Numbered from the stretch's first letter, positions 18,258-34,144 are shown. The stretch: DNA of 64,000 nucleotides from Rhodococcus oryzae (GCF_005049235.1 NZ_SUMD01000003.1:434001-498000); one strand, 5' to 3'. Notes: a model not told the origin generated them from the letters alone. A program made the numbers and translations.

Positions 18258-19172
18258 GTGCCCCCACGTCGTCGCACCACCAGCACGCCCCAGCCCAAGG
18301 GGCGTCGCCCCCGGGTGGCCGGTACCGGGTCCGGCGCGCCCCGCGGACCCGTGGGCGAACCCGAGGCCACCGCGCCCGCGAGTTCGGCCGCGACCGAGAC
18401 CGAGGTCGCGGCAGCCGGCGCCGATGTCGTCAGCCCGCCCGCAGGGGCGCCTGTCGCCGCCGCGGAGGCCACGGGCGACACGGAGGCCACCGCAGAGGTA
18501 GCGGCCGACACGAGCGGCGAGAGCACCGCGACCGAGCCGGAGCAGGCACCGAAGACGATCAACCGGACCAGTTCGCTGCGCCCGCGGGCGACCGGGGCGG
18601 CGGCCGCCGACCCGTCTGCCGCTCCCGAGGCCGCGGTCGACCGAGAATCGGTCGACGAGCCCGTGCTCGACCAAGAAATGCTCAGGGCGGGCTGGAAGCG
18701 GGTCACGACGATCGGCCTGGTGGCGCTGGGGCTCGGTGTCTTCGCGCTCGTCGCCGCGTTCCGGCCCGGTGCCGACGTCCCGAACCAGGCCTGGGTCGAC
18801 ACCTCGGAGACCTCGAAGGTCACGGCCGACGCGAAAAATGCGATCCAGACGCTCTACACGTACAAGTTCGACACGGTCGAGCAGGACTTCGAGAACGCGC
18901 GGGCGGTTCTCGACGACGCCATGCGCGAGCAGTTCGACAAGACCGCCGCGGTCACCAAGGACGCCGTCGTCCAGACGAAGACGGCCACCAACGCCGAGGT
19001 CACCGATATCGGCCTGAAGCTGCTCTCGGACGACCGCGCCGAGCTCGTGGCCAGCATGAACGTGAGTGCGACCAACGACGGTGCGGCGCAGGGGAGCGCC
19101 CAGGGACCGCTGTCGGTGACCATGGCGAAGTCCGGCGACCACTGGGTGATCACGGACATCCGGGACCGCTGA
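18258..19172 (+). CDS. Mce-associated membrane protein with disordered N-terminus
   Basis: A 304-residue protein. Residues 1-150 are Ala/Pro/Glu/Thr-rich and probably disordered. A membrane helix follows at about 153-172 (TTIGLVALGLGVFALVAAF), then a Mam-type domain with NAIQTLYTYKFDTVEQDFEN and the closing SGDHWVITDIRDR. GTG at 18258 is fixed by AAGGAG at 18243-18248; longer frames run back into the preceding gene. It is the last gene of the mce unit. Confidence 0.85.
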   Translation: MPPRRRTTSTPQPKGRRPRVAGTGSGAPRGPVGEPEATAPASSAATETEVAAAGADVVSPPAGAPVAAAEATGDTEATAEVAADTSGESTATEPEQAPKTINRTSSLRPRATGAAAADPSAAPEAAVDRESVDEPVLDQEMLRAGWKRVTTIGLVALGLGVFALVAAFRPGADVPNQAWVDTSETSKVTADAKNAIQTLYTYKFDTVEQDFENARAVLDDAMREQFDKTAAVTKDAVVQTKTATNAEVTDIGLKLLSDDRAELVASMNVSATNDGAAQGSAQGPLSVTMAKSGDHWVITDIRDR

Positions 19173-19394
19173 TCGGGGCTCGGATCGGGTGTCCCGACGG
19201 TGTCCGCGGGGCAAATCGCCGGGACGTGTCTTGACGCGGCGGGGTTGAGGCGTCACTCTAATGGCGAGACATGCGAGATCGCTCCTTCTGCAGGAGCGGG
19301 TCCGCGCAAGATCGCGCCGGCGCAAATGGAGGCACCGGGCGCGAGGGATTGCACGGACGCCAGGCTTGGGCACCGTTTGGGCTGCCCTGTCCAG

Positions 19395-19423
19395 TTGTAT
19401 TCTGCGTCGACTTCGGGTACCTT
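19395..19423 (+). promoter_or_regulatory. rpoBC promoter
   Basis: TTGTAT (19395-19400), a 17-base spacer and TACCTT (19418-19423) form a promoter that predicts a leader of about 180 nt. The region after it (GGACGTTGCGCTGGCTGCC) resembles the mycobacterial rpoB leader as I recall it. The 19173-19608 gap holds this promoter, an imperfect GTCCCGACG/CGCCGGGAC dyad near 19193-19225, and no convincing gene. Confidence 0.6.
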
Positions 19424-19608
19424 TGGACGTTGCGCTGGCTGCCTCCTGTCCACCTCTCCACCTCACCGCCTGTGAAGCGTTCGCTTCCTGCGTCTGTTGG
19501 CGAGTTTCGTTCGGGTTGTGACCAGCGAATTCGCCCCACATGAAGAAGCAGATACAGCGGCGGTCGCGCAGCACGAGCGGCCCGCGTGAGGTGCTGGAAG
19601 GACGCATC

Positions 19609-23097
<3,489 letters not shown>

Positions 23098-23106
23098 GTG
23101 TTTGGT

Positions 23107-23136
23107 CCCCGGGCCGTGGGATTCCGCGGCCCGGGG
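23107..23136 (+). terminator. GC-rich hairpin between rpoB and rpoC
   Basis: A 13-bp stem with one G-U pair (23107-23119 with 23124-23136) and a GATT loop lies 9 bases after the rpoB stop. There is no T tract, and rpoC must be transcribed through it. It more likely sets RNA processing, pausing or partial termination than full termination. Confidence 0.6.
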
Positions 23137-23216
23137 GCGTAGCCCACATTTGAATTTGGCAGACAGGTAGGCGCTGAGAAGCGCACACCATAATCCCTCT
23201 GGGGAAAGGAAGTTAC

Positions 23217-27176
<3,960 letters not shown>

Positions 27177-27193
27177 GCGCTTCCTGCGCCTGT

Positions 27194-27235
27194 GAAACGG
27201 CCCCCGCCCCCAGCAATGGGTGCGGGGGCCGTTTC
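27194..27235 (+). terminator. rpoBC terminator
   Basis: A perfect 14-bp stem (27194-27207 with 27222-27235) is extended by CCCA/TGGG inside around a GCAA tetraloop. It is followed by GCGTC rather than a T run, as is common in actinobacterial terminators. It lies 17 bases after rpoC. Confidence 0.85.
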
Positions 27236-27296
27236 GCGTCTACTGTTGGAGGGACATTCCCCGGCACCGGTTCGGGCGACCATCACGGAGGATTCG

Positions 27297-27500
27297 ATGG
27301 CAGGCAAGGGTATCGACCGCTCGAAGGCCCAGTCGGCGCTCGAGGTGGTCCGCGAGAATCCGGCGATCTCGTTGGTGGCCGCTGCGCCCGCGATCGTGAT
27401 CTTCGGGGTGGCCTGGTGGCTGCTCGGCTTCGGCGGCGCGCTGATCCTGGCGATCCTGGTCGGCGTGGCCGTTGTGGCGGGCAAGAAGTTCCTCGGCTGA
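27297..27500 (+). CDS. small membrane protein, unknown function
   Basis: A 67-residue protein starting at ATG 27297 after GGAGGA (27287-27292). A basic N-terminus (MAGKGIDRSKAQSALEVVRE) is followed by two hydrophobic segments (about 25-42 and 46-62) and a C-terminal KKFLG. The short link between them suggests a helical hairpin in the membrane. I do not recognise a family. It lies alone between the rpoBC terminator and a weaker hairpin at 27521. Confidence 0.75.
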   Translation: MAGKGIDRSKAQSALEVVRENPAISLVAAAPAIVIFGVAWWLLGFGGALILAILVGVAVVAGKKFLG

Positions 27501-27520
27501 CACGCTGACCGGTCCCTACG

Positions 27521-27557
27521 GCCCCGCGACCTGCCCGAATCCGGTCGGGAGCGGGGC
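27521..27557 (+). terminator. possible terminator after small membrane gene
   Basis: GCCCCGC (27521-27527) pairs with GCGGGGC (27551-27557), with inner CCCGA/TCGGG (27534-27538 with 27545-27549). There is no clear T tract. It would end the short transcript before the fprB promoter. Confidence 0.45.
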
Positions 27558-27614
27558 AGTACGGCTATCCTCTGATCCTCTGTGACTTTGCTCGCACCAG
27601 CCGGGTATTGTCGC

Positions 27615-27628
27615 AGGAACAGGTTCTA
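27615..27628. promoter_or_regulatory. KstR-like palindrome at fprB promoter
   Basis: AGGAACAGGTTCTA matches the KstR consensus TNNAACNNGTTNNA except at the first base. It lies just after a possible -10 (TATTGT, 27606-27611; -35-like TGACTT 27585-27590 region is weak) and 20 bases before the fprB start, so it would cover the transcription start. KstR represses sterol and lipid catabolism genes in mycobacteria and rhodococci; its binding here is inferred. Confidence 0.5.
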
Positions 27629-27647
27629 GTTTTGGAGGAGGCCGACA

Positions 27648-29318
27648 GTGGCGTTCGTGATCACCCAGCCTTGTTGCAACGACGCTAGCTGCACCGAGGT
27701 GTGCCCGGTGGACTGCATCCATCCGACGCCGGACGAGCGCGGATTCAAGTCGACCGAGATGCTCTACATCGATCCGGAGACCTGCATCGACTGCGGGCTC
27801 TGCGTCGATGCGTGCCCGGTGGACGCGATCTTCCGCGACGACGACCTGCCCGAGGCGATGGCGCGGTACTCGAAGATCAACGCCGACTACTTCGCGGGCA
27901 CCGAGATCGAGTACGCGGATCCCGCCCCCTCGCTGAAGTTCCCGAAGACGGACCAGGAACCCTTCCGCGTCGCGATCGTCGGCGCCGGGCCGTCCGGCTT
28001 CTACGCCGCCCGCGAGCTGCTCTCCTTCAAGCGCTCGGGCATCGAGGTCGACATGTTCGACCGCCTGCCGACGCCGTGGGGCCTGGTGCGCGCTGGCGTG
28101 GCGCCCGACCACCCGGAGACCAAGGCGGTCACCGATGTGTTCGCGGAGGTCTCGCGGCGTCCCGGCTTCCGGCTGCACCTGAACGTGGAGGTCGGCAAGC
28201 ACCTCACGCACGAGGACCTGATGGAGCACCACCATGCGGTGCTCTACACGGTCGGTGCGCCCAGCGATCGGCACCTCGGCATCCCTGGTGAGGACCTCCC
28301 CGGCAGCCTCGCCGCCACCGAGTTCGTCGCCTGGTACAACGGACACCCCGAGTACGCGGACCACACCTTCGACCTGTCCGGCACGCGCGCGGTCATCGTC
28401 GGCAACGGCAACGTCGCGCTCGACGTGGCCCGTCTGCTGGTCACCGACCCGGACAAGCTGGCCCGCACCGACATGGCCGAGCACGCGGTGGAGGCGCTGC
28501 GCGGCAGCGCCGTCCGCGAGGTCGTGGTGCTGGGCAGGCGCGGACCCGTCCAGGCGGCGTTCACCAGCCCGGAGCTGTTGGCGCTCGGGCAGATGCCCGA
28601 CGTGGACGTGATCGTCGACCCGGCCGAGCTCGAGCTCGACAGCCACAGCGCGGCCGAGGTCGCGGAGAGCCCGGCCAAGCGGCTGAAGATGGAGATCCTG
28701 CGCGAGTACGCGGAGCGCCCCCTGGCAGGCCACGAGAAGCGGATCGTGCTGCGGTTCCTGGCCTCGCCGGTCGAGATCCAGGGCGACGACCACGTCAGCG
28801 GGGTCGTGGTGGCGCGTAACGAGATGGTCGAGGGTCCGGACGGCACGCTGCGGGCGAGCAGCACCGATCAGACCGAATTGCTCGAGACCCGCATGGTGCT
28901 GCGCTCGGTCGGCTACCGGGGCGTGCCCGTCGCGGACCTGCCGTTCGACGACGCGCGCGGCACGATCGCGAACGTCGCAGGCCGGGTCACCTACCCGGAG
29001 TCCGGCGAGCCGATGCCGGGCACCTACACCGCCGGCTGGATCAAGCGCGGGCCCTCCGGCGTGATCGGTACCAACCGGCAGTGCGCGCACGACACCATCG
29101 CGCTGGTCATCGAGGACCTCGCCGCGGACCGGCTGCCCGCGCCGAAGGGCGACCGCGAGGCGCTCGAGGCGCTGCTGGCGGACCGTCAGCCCGAGGCGCT
29201 GGACTGGGCGGGATGGAAGGCGATCGACGCCCGCGAGCGCGAGCTCGGCAAGGCGTCCGGTCGGCCGCGGGTCAAGCTGCTCGACCTCGCCGAGATGGTG
29301 GCGATCGCCAAGAAGTAG
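27648..29318 (+). CDS. fprB: ferredoxin-fused NADPH:ferredoxin reductase (FprB type)
   Basis: A 556-residue fusion. Residues 1-80 form a bacterial ferredoxin domain with Cys-rich motifs PCCNDASCTEVCPVDC and CIDCGLCVDACPVDAI, suited to a 7Fe or 2[4Fe-4S] centre. Residues about 105-556 form an adrenodoxin-reductase-like FAD/NADPH flavoprotein, with VAIVGAGPSGFYAARELL and VIVGNGNVALDVARLLV nucleotide motifs and the conserved GWIKRGPSGVIGTN near the end. It passes electrons from NADPH to ferredoxin-dependent enzymes such as P450s. GTG at 27648 follows GGAGGAGG (27634-27641). Confidence 0.92.
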   Translation: MAFVITQPCCNDASCTEVCPVDCIHPTPDERGFKSTEMLYIDPETCIDCGLCVDACPVDAIFRDDDLPEAMARYSKINADYFAGTEIEYADPAPSLKFPKTDQEPFRVAIVGAGPSGFYAARELLSFKRSGIEVDMFDRLPTPWGLVRAGVAPDHPETKAVTDVFAEVSRRPGFRLHLNVEVGKHLTHEDLMEHHHAVLYTVGAPSDRHLGIPGEDLPGSLAATEFVAWYNGHPEYADHTFDLSGTRAVIVGNGNVALDVARLLVTDPDKLARTDMAEHAVEALRGSAVREVVVLGRRGPVQAAFTSPELLALGQMPDVDVIVDPAELELDSHSAAEVAESPAKRLKMEILREYAERPLAGHEKRIVLRFLASPVEIQGDDHVSGVVVARNEMVEGPDGTLRASSTDQTELLETRMVLRSVGYRGVPVADLPFDDARGTIANVAGRVTYPESGEPMPGTYTAGWIKRGPSGVIGTNRQCAHDTIALVIEDLAADRLPAPKGDREALEALLADRQPEALDWAGWKAIDARERELGKASGRPRVKLLDLAEMVAIAKK

Positions 29319-29337
29319 GGGTTCGCCGGTCGGCGGC

Positions 29338-30096
29338 TCAGTAGTGGTCGATGCCCGAGACCCGGGCAACGGCCCTCACGTCGCCGCCGACCAGGAACCA
29401 CAGGCTCATCGACTCGGCGTCCTGCTCGCTGCGGACGTGGACGTCCTCGCCTCCGGTGATGGGCGCGTTGTATTCGAGAACGGCGCGGTGCGGTCCTGCG
29501 AGCAGGTCGGGCCGGGCAACGAGATGGTCCTCGACGGCGTGCCAGTACGCCGCGTTGTTCACGTGGCCCATCGGGTCGAGGTCGGTCGAGCGCAGGTGGA
29601 ATCGGGCGTCGGTGCCGGCGTCCTCCGGCGGCGGCCCACCGAGCCACGGGCGCCATTTGAGTCGGTGCTCGTCGGTGGTCCGCGACAGCAGGGCGATGCC
29701 CTTGTCACTGATCCGGGTCGGCATCCCGGTGTCGGGGCTGATGTTGATCCAGAAGCCCTCGGTCTCGATCAGCGCGCCCTTCTCGCTGGTGAGCTGCACT
29801 CGCATCGCCGACCAGCGGGTCGACAGGCCGGAACACCAGCGGCGCAGATGGATCCGGTCCGGCCACAGCGCGGGGCGGACGACGTCGATCACGGTTCGCC
29901 GCACGATCCACAGCGGGTCGAGATCGGCGAGTTCGGAGGCGTCCAGGTTGTCGGACCCGATGTCCTGCAGGTACCGGGTGATGCCGTCGAACCGGAGCCG
30001 GTTGTCGGGATCGACGTCGCCCGTCCGGACCGGCCACGAGGTGGCGAACCCCAGCCCGTCGGCGGGGGGAACGGCGAGCGGCTGATCGAAGTCCAA
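29338..30096 (-). CDS. acyl-ACP thioesterase-like protein, tandem hot-dog
   Basis: A 252-residue protein with two hot-dog halves. The first is around TSWPVRTGDVDPDNRLRFDG; the second contains STDLDPMGHVNNAAYW (about 170-185), which matches the Asn/His motif of plant and bacterial FatA/FatB thioesterases. It probably releases fatty acids from ACP or CoA. A TTG start at 30096 is used because AGGAG lies seven bases upstream. It converges with fprB and diverges from the quinone reductase. Confidence 0.75.
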   Translation of the reverse strand: MDFDQPLAVPPADGLGFATSWPVRTGDVDPDNRLRFDGITRYLQDIGSDNLDASELADLDPLWIVRRTVIDVVRPALWPDRIHLRRWCSGLSTRWSAMRVQLTSEKGALIETEGFWINISPDTGMPTRISDKGIALLSRTTDEHRLKWRPWLGGPPPEDAGTDARFHLRSTDLDPMGHVNNAAYWHAVEDHLVARPDLLAGPHRAVLEYNAPITGGEDVHVRSEQDAESMSLWFLVGGDVRAVARVSGIDHY

Positions 30097-30230
30097 GACT
30101 GCGCTCCTCTGCGGTGATCACCGGCGTGACGCGAACAGTATCTTTCCCGCGCAGGCGCGGCGAGACAAGGACTAGCGTCAGGGCTTCGGATCGCAGAACA
30201 GATGCGATGGCGCGAACACGGAGGTCTGTG

Positions 30231-31196
30231 GTGAAAGCAGTTGTGGTCTCGGAGTTGACCGGGCCCGCCGGGATGGCCCTGCAGGAGGTGCCCGAGCCGG
30301 ACGCGACGGGCAAGGTGCTGATCGACGTGCGCGCGACAGGGGTGTGCTTCCCGGACCTGCTCATCAGCTACGGCAAGTACCAGCTGCGGCCGGAGCCGCC
30401 CTTCATCCCCGGCGCCGAGGTGGCCGGGGTGGTGGTGTCCGCTCCGGACGACAGCGGCTTCGCGGTCGGGGACCGGGTGCTGGCGATGTCCGATCTCGGT
30501 GGCTATGCGGAGCGCGTCGCGATCGCTGCCTCCCGGGTGATGCCGATACCGGCCGATCTGAGCTTCGAGGAGGCCGCCTCGCTCATCATCAACTATCAGA
30601 CGATGGAGTTCGCGTTGTCCCGGCGAGCGAGCCTGGTGGCGGGCGAGACGGTGGTGGTGCTCGGCGCCGCGGGCGGTGTCGGCACCGCGGCGATCCAGTT
30701 GGCGAAGGCGCACGGCGCGAGGGTGATCGCGGTGGTCCGACGGGCGGGGGCCGACGAATTTCTGCGCGAACTCGGTGCGGACGAGGTCGTGGCGCTCGAC
30801 GAGGGCTGGGCAGCCCGGGTTGGCGAGCTGACCGAGAACCGCGGCGCGAACGTGGTGGTCGATCCGGTCGGCGGCGATGCCTTCGATGATGCCGTTCGGG
30901 TGTTGGCGCCCGAGGGCAGGCTGCTGGTGATCGGGTTCGCGGGCGGCGGTATCCCGTCCGTGAAGGTGAACCGGGTGCTCTTCCGCAACATCAGCATCGT
31001 GGGCGCGGCCTGGGGCGAGTTCCTGCGCACCGACCCCTCGGCCCTGGCGCGCACCCACGCGGACCTCACCGAACTGGTCGGGAAGGGCCTGCGGCCGCTG
31101 GTCAAGGCCCGGTATCCGCTCGCCGACGCGGCCCGCGCGCTTGCGGACCTCGAGGCCGGTCAGGTGCTCGGCAAGGCGGTGCTCGTCCGCGAGTAG
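30231..31196 (+). CDS. NADPH:quinone oxidoreductase-like, zinc-less MDR family
   Basis: A 321-residue member of the medium-chain dehydrogenase/reductase superfamily, quinone oxidoreductase branch. An N-terminal GroES-like domain has PPFIPGAEVAGVV; the Rossmann domain has LGAAGGVGTAAIQLAKAHGA (about 144-163). The zinc ligands of alcohol dehydrogenases are not evident. Likely role is reduction of quinones or enones with NADPH. GTG at 30231 is preferred to the adjacent GTG at 30228 because GGAGG (30220-30224) is then six bases away. Confidence 0.85.
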   Translation: MKAVVVSELTGPAGMALQEVPEPDATGKVLIDVRATGVCFPDLLISYGKYQLRPEPPFIPGAEVAGVVVSAPDDSGFAVGDRVLAMSDLGGYAERVAIAASRVMPIPADLSFEEAASLIINYQTMEFALSRRASLVAGETVVVLGAAGGVGTAAIQLAKAHGARVIAVVRRAGADEFLRELGADEVVALDEGWAARVGELTENRGANVVVDPVGGDAFDDAVRVLAPEGRLLVIGFAGGGIPSVKVNRVLFRNISIVGAAWGEFLRTDPSALARTHADLTELVGKGLRPLVKARYPLADAARALADLEAGQVLGKAVLVRE

Positions 31197-31215
31197 CGCG
31201 CTCGTGCAGCGCTGT

Positions 31216-31704
31216 TCAGCGCGGGATGTGGAAGTCGGTCAGACGCGCGCGTGAGTCGAGGAGGTCGGCCCAGGACCCCGTCACCGCCAGCGTGGCCATG
31301 GCGGAGGTCGGGAAGCGGTCCGCGATCCGCTCGGCGAGCGGGCCGCCCGGATCGAGCGCGAGCGCCGTGTCCGGGATGCCGGGTTCGTGACCCACGACGA
31401 GCAGGGTCCGCACGGCCGCGTCGGTGCTCGCGATCTCGCGCAGCACCTCGGCGGCGCTCGCCCCGTAGAGCGTGTCGGCGTAGCGGGCGGGAGCGTCGAT
31501 GCCGCTGGCCGCGAGGGTGAGCCTGGTCCTGGTGGCGGTGGAGCAGAGCACGGCATCGACCGGGGGCTGGGTCAGGCGGATCCAGTCGCCAGCCAGCCCG
31601 GCCTCCCGTTGCCCGCGCGGCGCGAGCGGCCGCGCGTGGTCGGCCACGCCGTCGGGGTAGGCGGACTTGCCGTGCCGGAGCAGGATCAGGACCTTCGAGC
31701 GCAT
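31216..31704 (-). CDS. phosphohistidine phosphatase SixA family
   Basis: A 162-residue histidine phosphatase. The catalytic LLRHGKSAYPDG is at about residues 7-18, the second Arg is in STATRTRLT, and the second His in VVGHEPGIPDT. These match the small SixA-type branch, which removes phosphate from histidine residues or small molecules. ATG at 31704 puts the RHG motif close to the N-terminus, as in the family; an in-frame extension upstream adds 29 unrelated residues. It converges with the quinone reductase. Confidence 0.85.
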   Translation of the reverse strand: MRSKVLILLRHGKSAYPDGVADHARPLAPRGQREAGLAGDWIRLTQPPVDAVLCSTATRTRLTLAASGIDAPARYADTLYGASAAEVLREIASTDAAVRTLLVVGHEPGIPDTALALDPGGPLAERIADRFPTSAMATLAVTGSWADLLDSRARLTDFHIPR

Positions 31705-31831
31705 GTCCCGACAGTAGCGACCCGGGTGGCGGGCGGAAATTCGATTGCCCGGCGACCTGCGGTCGTGATCGGATCTCTCGGCGGGGCTCACGGCTCGGCG
31801 GCGGACGTGACGCCCTTCACATTAATTTCGT

Positions 31832-31863
31832 TTGGGCAATAGTTGCGTGATCGCTACTATTGC
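31832..31863 (+). promoter_or_regulatory. marR-MFS promoter with overlapping operator
   Basis: TTGGGC (31832-31837), a 17-base spacer and TACTAT (31855-31860) form a promoter. The perfect inverted repeat GCAATAGT (31836-31843) and ACTATTGC (31856-31863), 12 bases apart, overlaps both elements, as an autoregulatory MarR site would. The -10 ends eight bases before the GTG, so the mRNA is probably leaderless. Confidence 0.7.
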
Positions 31864-31867
31864 ACGA

Positions 31868-32332
31868 GTGGCCGCTTCCCCCGAAGACCTGTATCAGGCG
31901 CTCGACGAGTTCATCATGCGGCTGCTGGGGGTGGGGGAGTCGGAGTCCATGGACAAGCTGATCGCCGTGGACCTGTCGTTCTCGCAGGTGCGAACTCTGT
32001 TCATGCTGGCGCAGCACGGCAATCCGGTTGCGATCAACGAGGTGGCCGAGCGGCTGCGCCTGTCCGTCGCGGCCGCGGGTCGCAACATCGACCAGCTGGT
32101 CAACCAGGGTCTCGTGGAGCGCCGCGAGGACCAGAAAGACCGCCGCATCAAGCGGATCTCGTTGTCGGAGGCCGGTCGTGCCATCGCCTCCGGCCACATC
32201 GACAGCAAGAAGGGCGAGTTGCGAGCGTTTGCGGCCCGCCTGTCGGACTCGGACCGTGACGGGCTGTACGAGTCGCTCAAACCCATTCTCGCGGGAGATG
32301 TTCTGCGAGCCAATTGTCAGGAGAACCCATGA
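31868..32332 (+). CDS. MarR-family transcriptional regulator
   Basis: A 154-residue winged-helix regulator. The recognition region is NPVAINEVAERLRLSVAAAGRNIDQL (about 54-79), and the wing contains RREDQKDRRIKRISLSEAG. GTG at 31868 is chosen because it lies just after the predicted -10 element and no Shine-Dalgarno is present. The stop overlaps the start of a drug-exporter gene (ATGA), so it most likely represses its own two-gene operon until a ligand, perhaps an exporter substrate, releases it from the 31836-31863 operator. Confidence 0.9.
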   Translation: MAASPEDLYQALDEFIMRLLGVGESESMDKLIAVDLSFSQVRTLFMLAQHGNPVAINEVAERLRLSVAAAGRNIDQLVNQGLVERREDQKDRRIKRISLSEAGRAIASGHIDSKKGELRAFAARLSDSDRDGLYESLKPILAGDVLRANCQENP

Positions 32333-33852
32333 CGACGCCGACACCTCCGGGAGCCCCCGCGGCCTCGGACAAGATCGACGGCGCAGTTCTGAAGATCGCC
32401 AGCGTGGTGGTGATCGGTGCCATCATGTCGATCCTCGACGTGACGGTCGTGAGCGTGGCGCTGCCGACGTTCATGTCCGAGTTCAACGCGACCTACGCAA
32501 CCGTCGCCTGGACCATGACCGCCTACACCCTGGCCCTGGCGACCGTCATCCCCGTGACGGGGTGGGCGGCTGACCGGTTCGGCACCAAGCGCCTCTACAT
32601 GACGGCGCTGGTGCTGTTCGTCGGCGCCTCGGTGCTGTGCTCGATGGCATGGAACATCGAGTCGCTGATCGGCTTCCGGGTCCTGCAGGGCCTCGGCGGC
32701 GGCATGCTGATGCCGCTGGGTATGACGATCATGACCAAGGCCGCGGGTCCGCACCGCGTCGGCCGCGTCATGGCCGTGCTCGGCATCCCGATGATGCTCG
32801 GCCCCATCTGCGGACCGATCCTGGGTGGCTGGCTGATCGAGAGCGCCAGCTGGCACTGGATCTTCCTGATCAACCTGCCGATCGGCATCGTCGCCCTGAC
32901 CGCCGCGTTCGTGCTGCTGCCCAAGGACGACCCGAGCCCGTCCGAGTCCTTCGACTTCCTCGGCATGCTGCTGCTCTCGCCCGGCCTCGCGCTGTTCCTG
33001 TTCGGCGTCTCCTCGATCCCGGAGACCGGAACCGTTGCCGCCACCCGGGTGCTGGTCCCCGCTGTGATCGGCCTGGCCCTGGTGATCGGCTTCGTGTTCC
33101 ACGCGCTCCGGGCCAACCACCCGCTGATCGACCTGCGCCTGTTCCAGAACCGCAAGCTCACCATCGCGGTCATCACGTCGACGATGTTCGTGATCGCGTT
33201 CATGGGTGCCGGGCTGCTGTTCCCGAGCTACTTCCTGCAGGTTCGCGGTGAGACCACGCTGGCGGCCGGTCTGCTGCTGGCCCCGCAGGGCATCGGCGCG
33301 ATGCTCACCATGCCGTTGGCGGGCACGCTCGTCGACAAGATCGGGCCCGGAAAGATCGTGTTGTGCGGCCTCTCCCTGATCGCCGTCGGCATGGCGGTGT
33401 TCACCCAGGTCGGCGCCGAGACCTCGTACGTCGTGCTCCTCGGTGCCCTGTTCGTGATGGGCCTCGGCATGGGCGGCACCATGATGCCGATCATGACGGC
33501 GGCGATGCAGACGCTGACCAACGAGACGGTTGCCCGCGGTTCGACGCTGATGAACATCGTCCAGCAGGTCGCAGGTTCGGTCGGCACCGCGACCATGTCG
33601 GTGGTGCTCACCAACCAGATGCTGTCGCGCCCGCTGGCCGGACCGGCCATCGCGGCCGGGCAGGATCCGTCGATCGCGGAGCAGATGCCGCCAGGAGCGG
33701 TGGAGCAGGGCCTGAGCGCCGCTGCGGACGCGTTCGGCAACACCTTCACGGTGGCGCTGGTGCTGCTACTGCTGACCCTGATCCCGGCGTTCTTCCTGCC
33801 GAGGAGCAAGCCCGCGGCCCCGGTCGACGCGACCCAGGTGATGGCTCACTGA
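32329..33852 (+). CDS. DHA2-family MFS exporter (EmrB/QacA type)
   Basis: A 507-residue transporter with the 14-helix DHA2 pattern: LDVTVVSVALPTFM in helix 1, GWAADRFGTKRLYM (motif A), and the antiporter motif C region GIPMMLGPICGPILGGWLIE. It is expected to extrude hydrophobic compounds with proton exchange. ATG at 32329 overlaps the marR stop and follows AGGAGAA. The substrate is unknown, but its linkage to a MarR regulator suggests inducible efflux. Confidence 0.9.
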   Translation: MTTPTPPGAPAASDKIDGAVLKIASVVVIGAIMSILDVTVVSVALPTFMSEFNATYATVAWTMTAYTLALATVIPVTGWAADRFGTKRLYMTALVLFVGASVLCSMAWNIESLIGFRVLQGLGGGMLMPLGMTIMTKAAGPHRVGRVMAVLGIPMMLGPICGPILGGWLIESASWHWIFLINLPIGIVALTAAFVLLPKDDPSPSESFDFLGMLLLSPGLALFLFGVSSIPETGTVAATRVLVPAVIGLALVIGFVFHALRANHPLIDLRLFQNRKLTIAVITSTMFVIAFMGAGLLFPSYFLQVRGETTLAAGLLLAPQGIGAMLTMPLAGTLVDKIGPGKIVLCGLSLIAVGMAVFTQVGAETSYVVLLGALFVMGLGMGGTMMPIMTAAMQTLTNETVARGSTLMNIVQQVAGSVGTATMSVVLTNQMLSRPLAGPAIAAGQDPSIAEQMPPGAVEQGLSAAADAFGNTFTVALVLLLLTLIPAFFLPRSKPAAPVDATQVMAH

Positions 33853-33875
33853 GTCAGAGGACAACTCGACTCTCA

Positions 33876-33919
33876 CGACGATGGCCCGCACTCCCGAGGG
33901 GGAGTGCGGGCCATCGTCG
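33876..33919. terminator. terminator between MFS gene and small reverse gene
   Basis: A perfect 19-bp stem (33876-33894 with 33901-33919) has a six-base loop. It lies 23 bases after the exporter and 36 bases after the end of the reverse-strand small gene, so it can serve both. Confidence 0.9.
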
Positions 33920-33955
33920 TGTGTGCCTCGGCCCCGATTCAGGCCGGGGTGCGGA

Positions 33956-34090
33956 TCAGGACTCGAATCCGCCGCCACCGTTCGCGCCGCCGTCCGCGCC
34001 GCCGCCGAAGGTGGCGCCGAGCGAGCCGCTGTCGAACTGGCCACCGAACATCGAGGAGAACAGGGACGAGAAGAGGGTAGAGAAGGACAT
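33956..34090 (-). CDS. 44-residue microprotein, unknown (member a)
   Basis: A small protein beginning MSFSTLFSSLFSSMFGGQF, then a Gly-rich tail ending NGGGGFES. The N-terminal 19 residues form a Ser/Phe/Leu amphipathic stretch; the whole chain has no Lys, Arg or Cys and is acidic (two Asp, one Glu). ATG at 34090 follows ACAGGAG. A TACCAA element (34139-34144 on this strand) lies 48 bases upstream. There is no signal peptide. Size and composition match four other genes in this window. It may be a mycomembrane pore or surface peptide; I do not recognise a named family. Confidence 0.7.
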   Translation of the reverse strand: MSFSTLFSSLFSSMFGGQFDSGSLGATFGGGADGGANGGGGFES

Positions 34091-34138
34091 GAGTACTCCT
34101 GTCGCGTGGTGAGCGACGCCGGTCGGCGTCGAGTCCCA

Positions 34139-34144
34139 TTGGTA
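34139..34144 (-). promoter_or_regulatory. -10-like element for microprotein a
   Basis: Reverse-strand TACCAA, preceded by GGCG, 48 bases before the ATG at 34090. It is the most divergent of five similarly placed elements. No good -35 is visible. Confidence 0.35.

Noticed and set aside
29344-30117. 257-codon forward frame opposite the acyl-ACP thioesterase
   Set aside because: The reverse strand has hot-dog motifs and a placed Shine-Dalgarno; the forward frame has neither.
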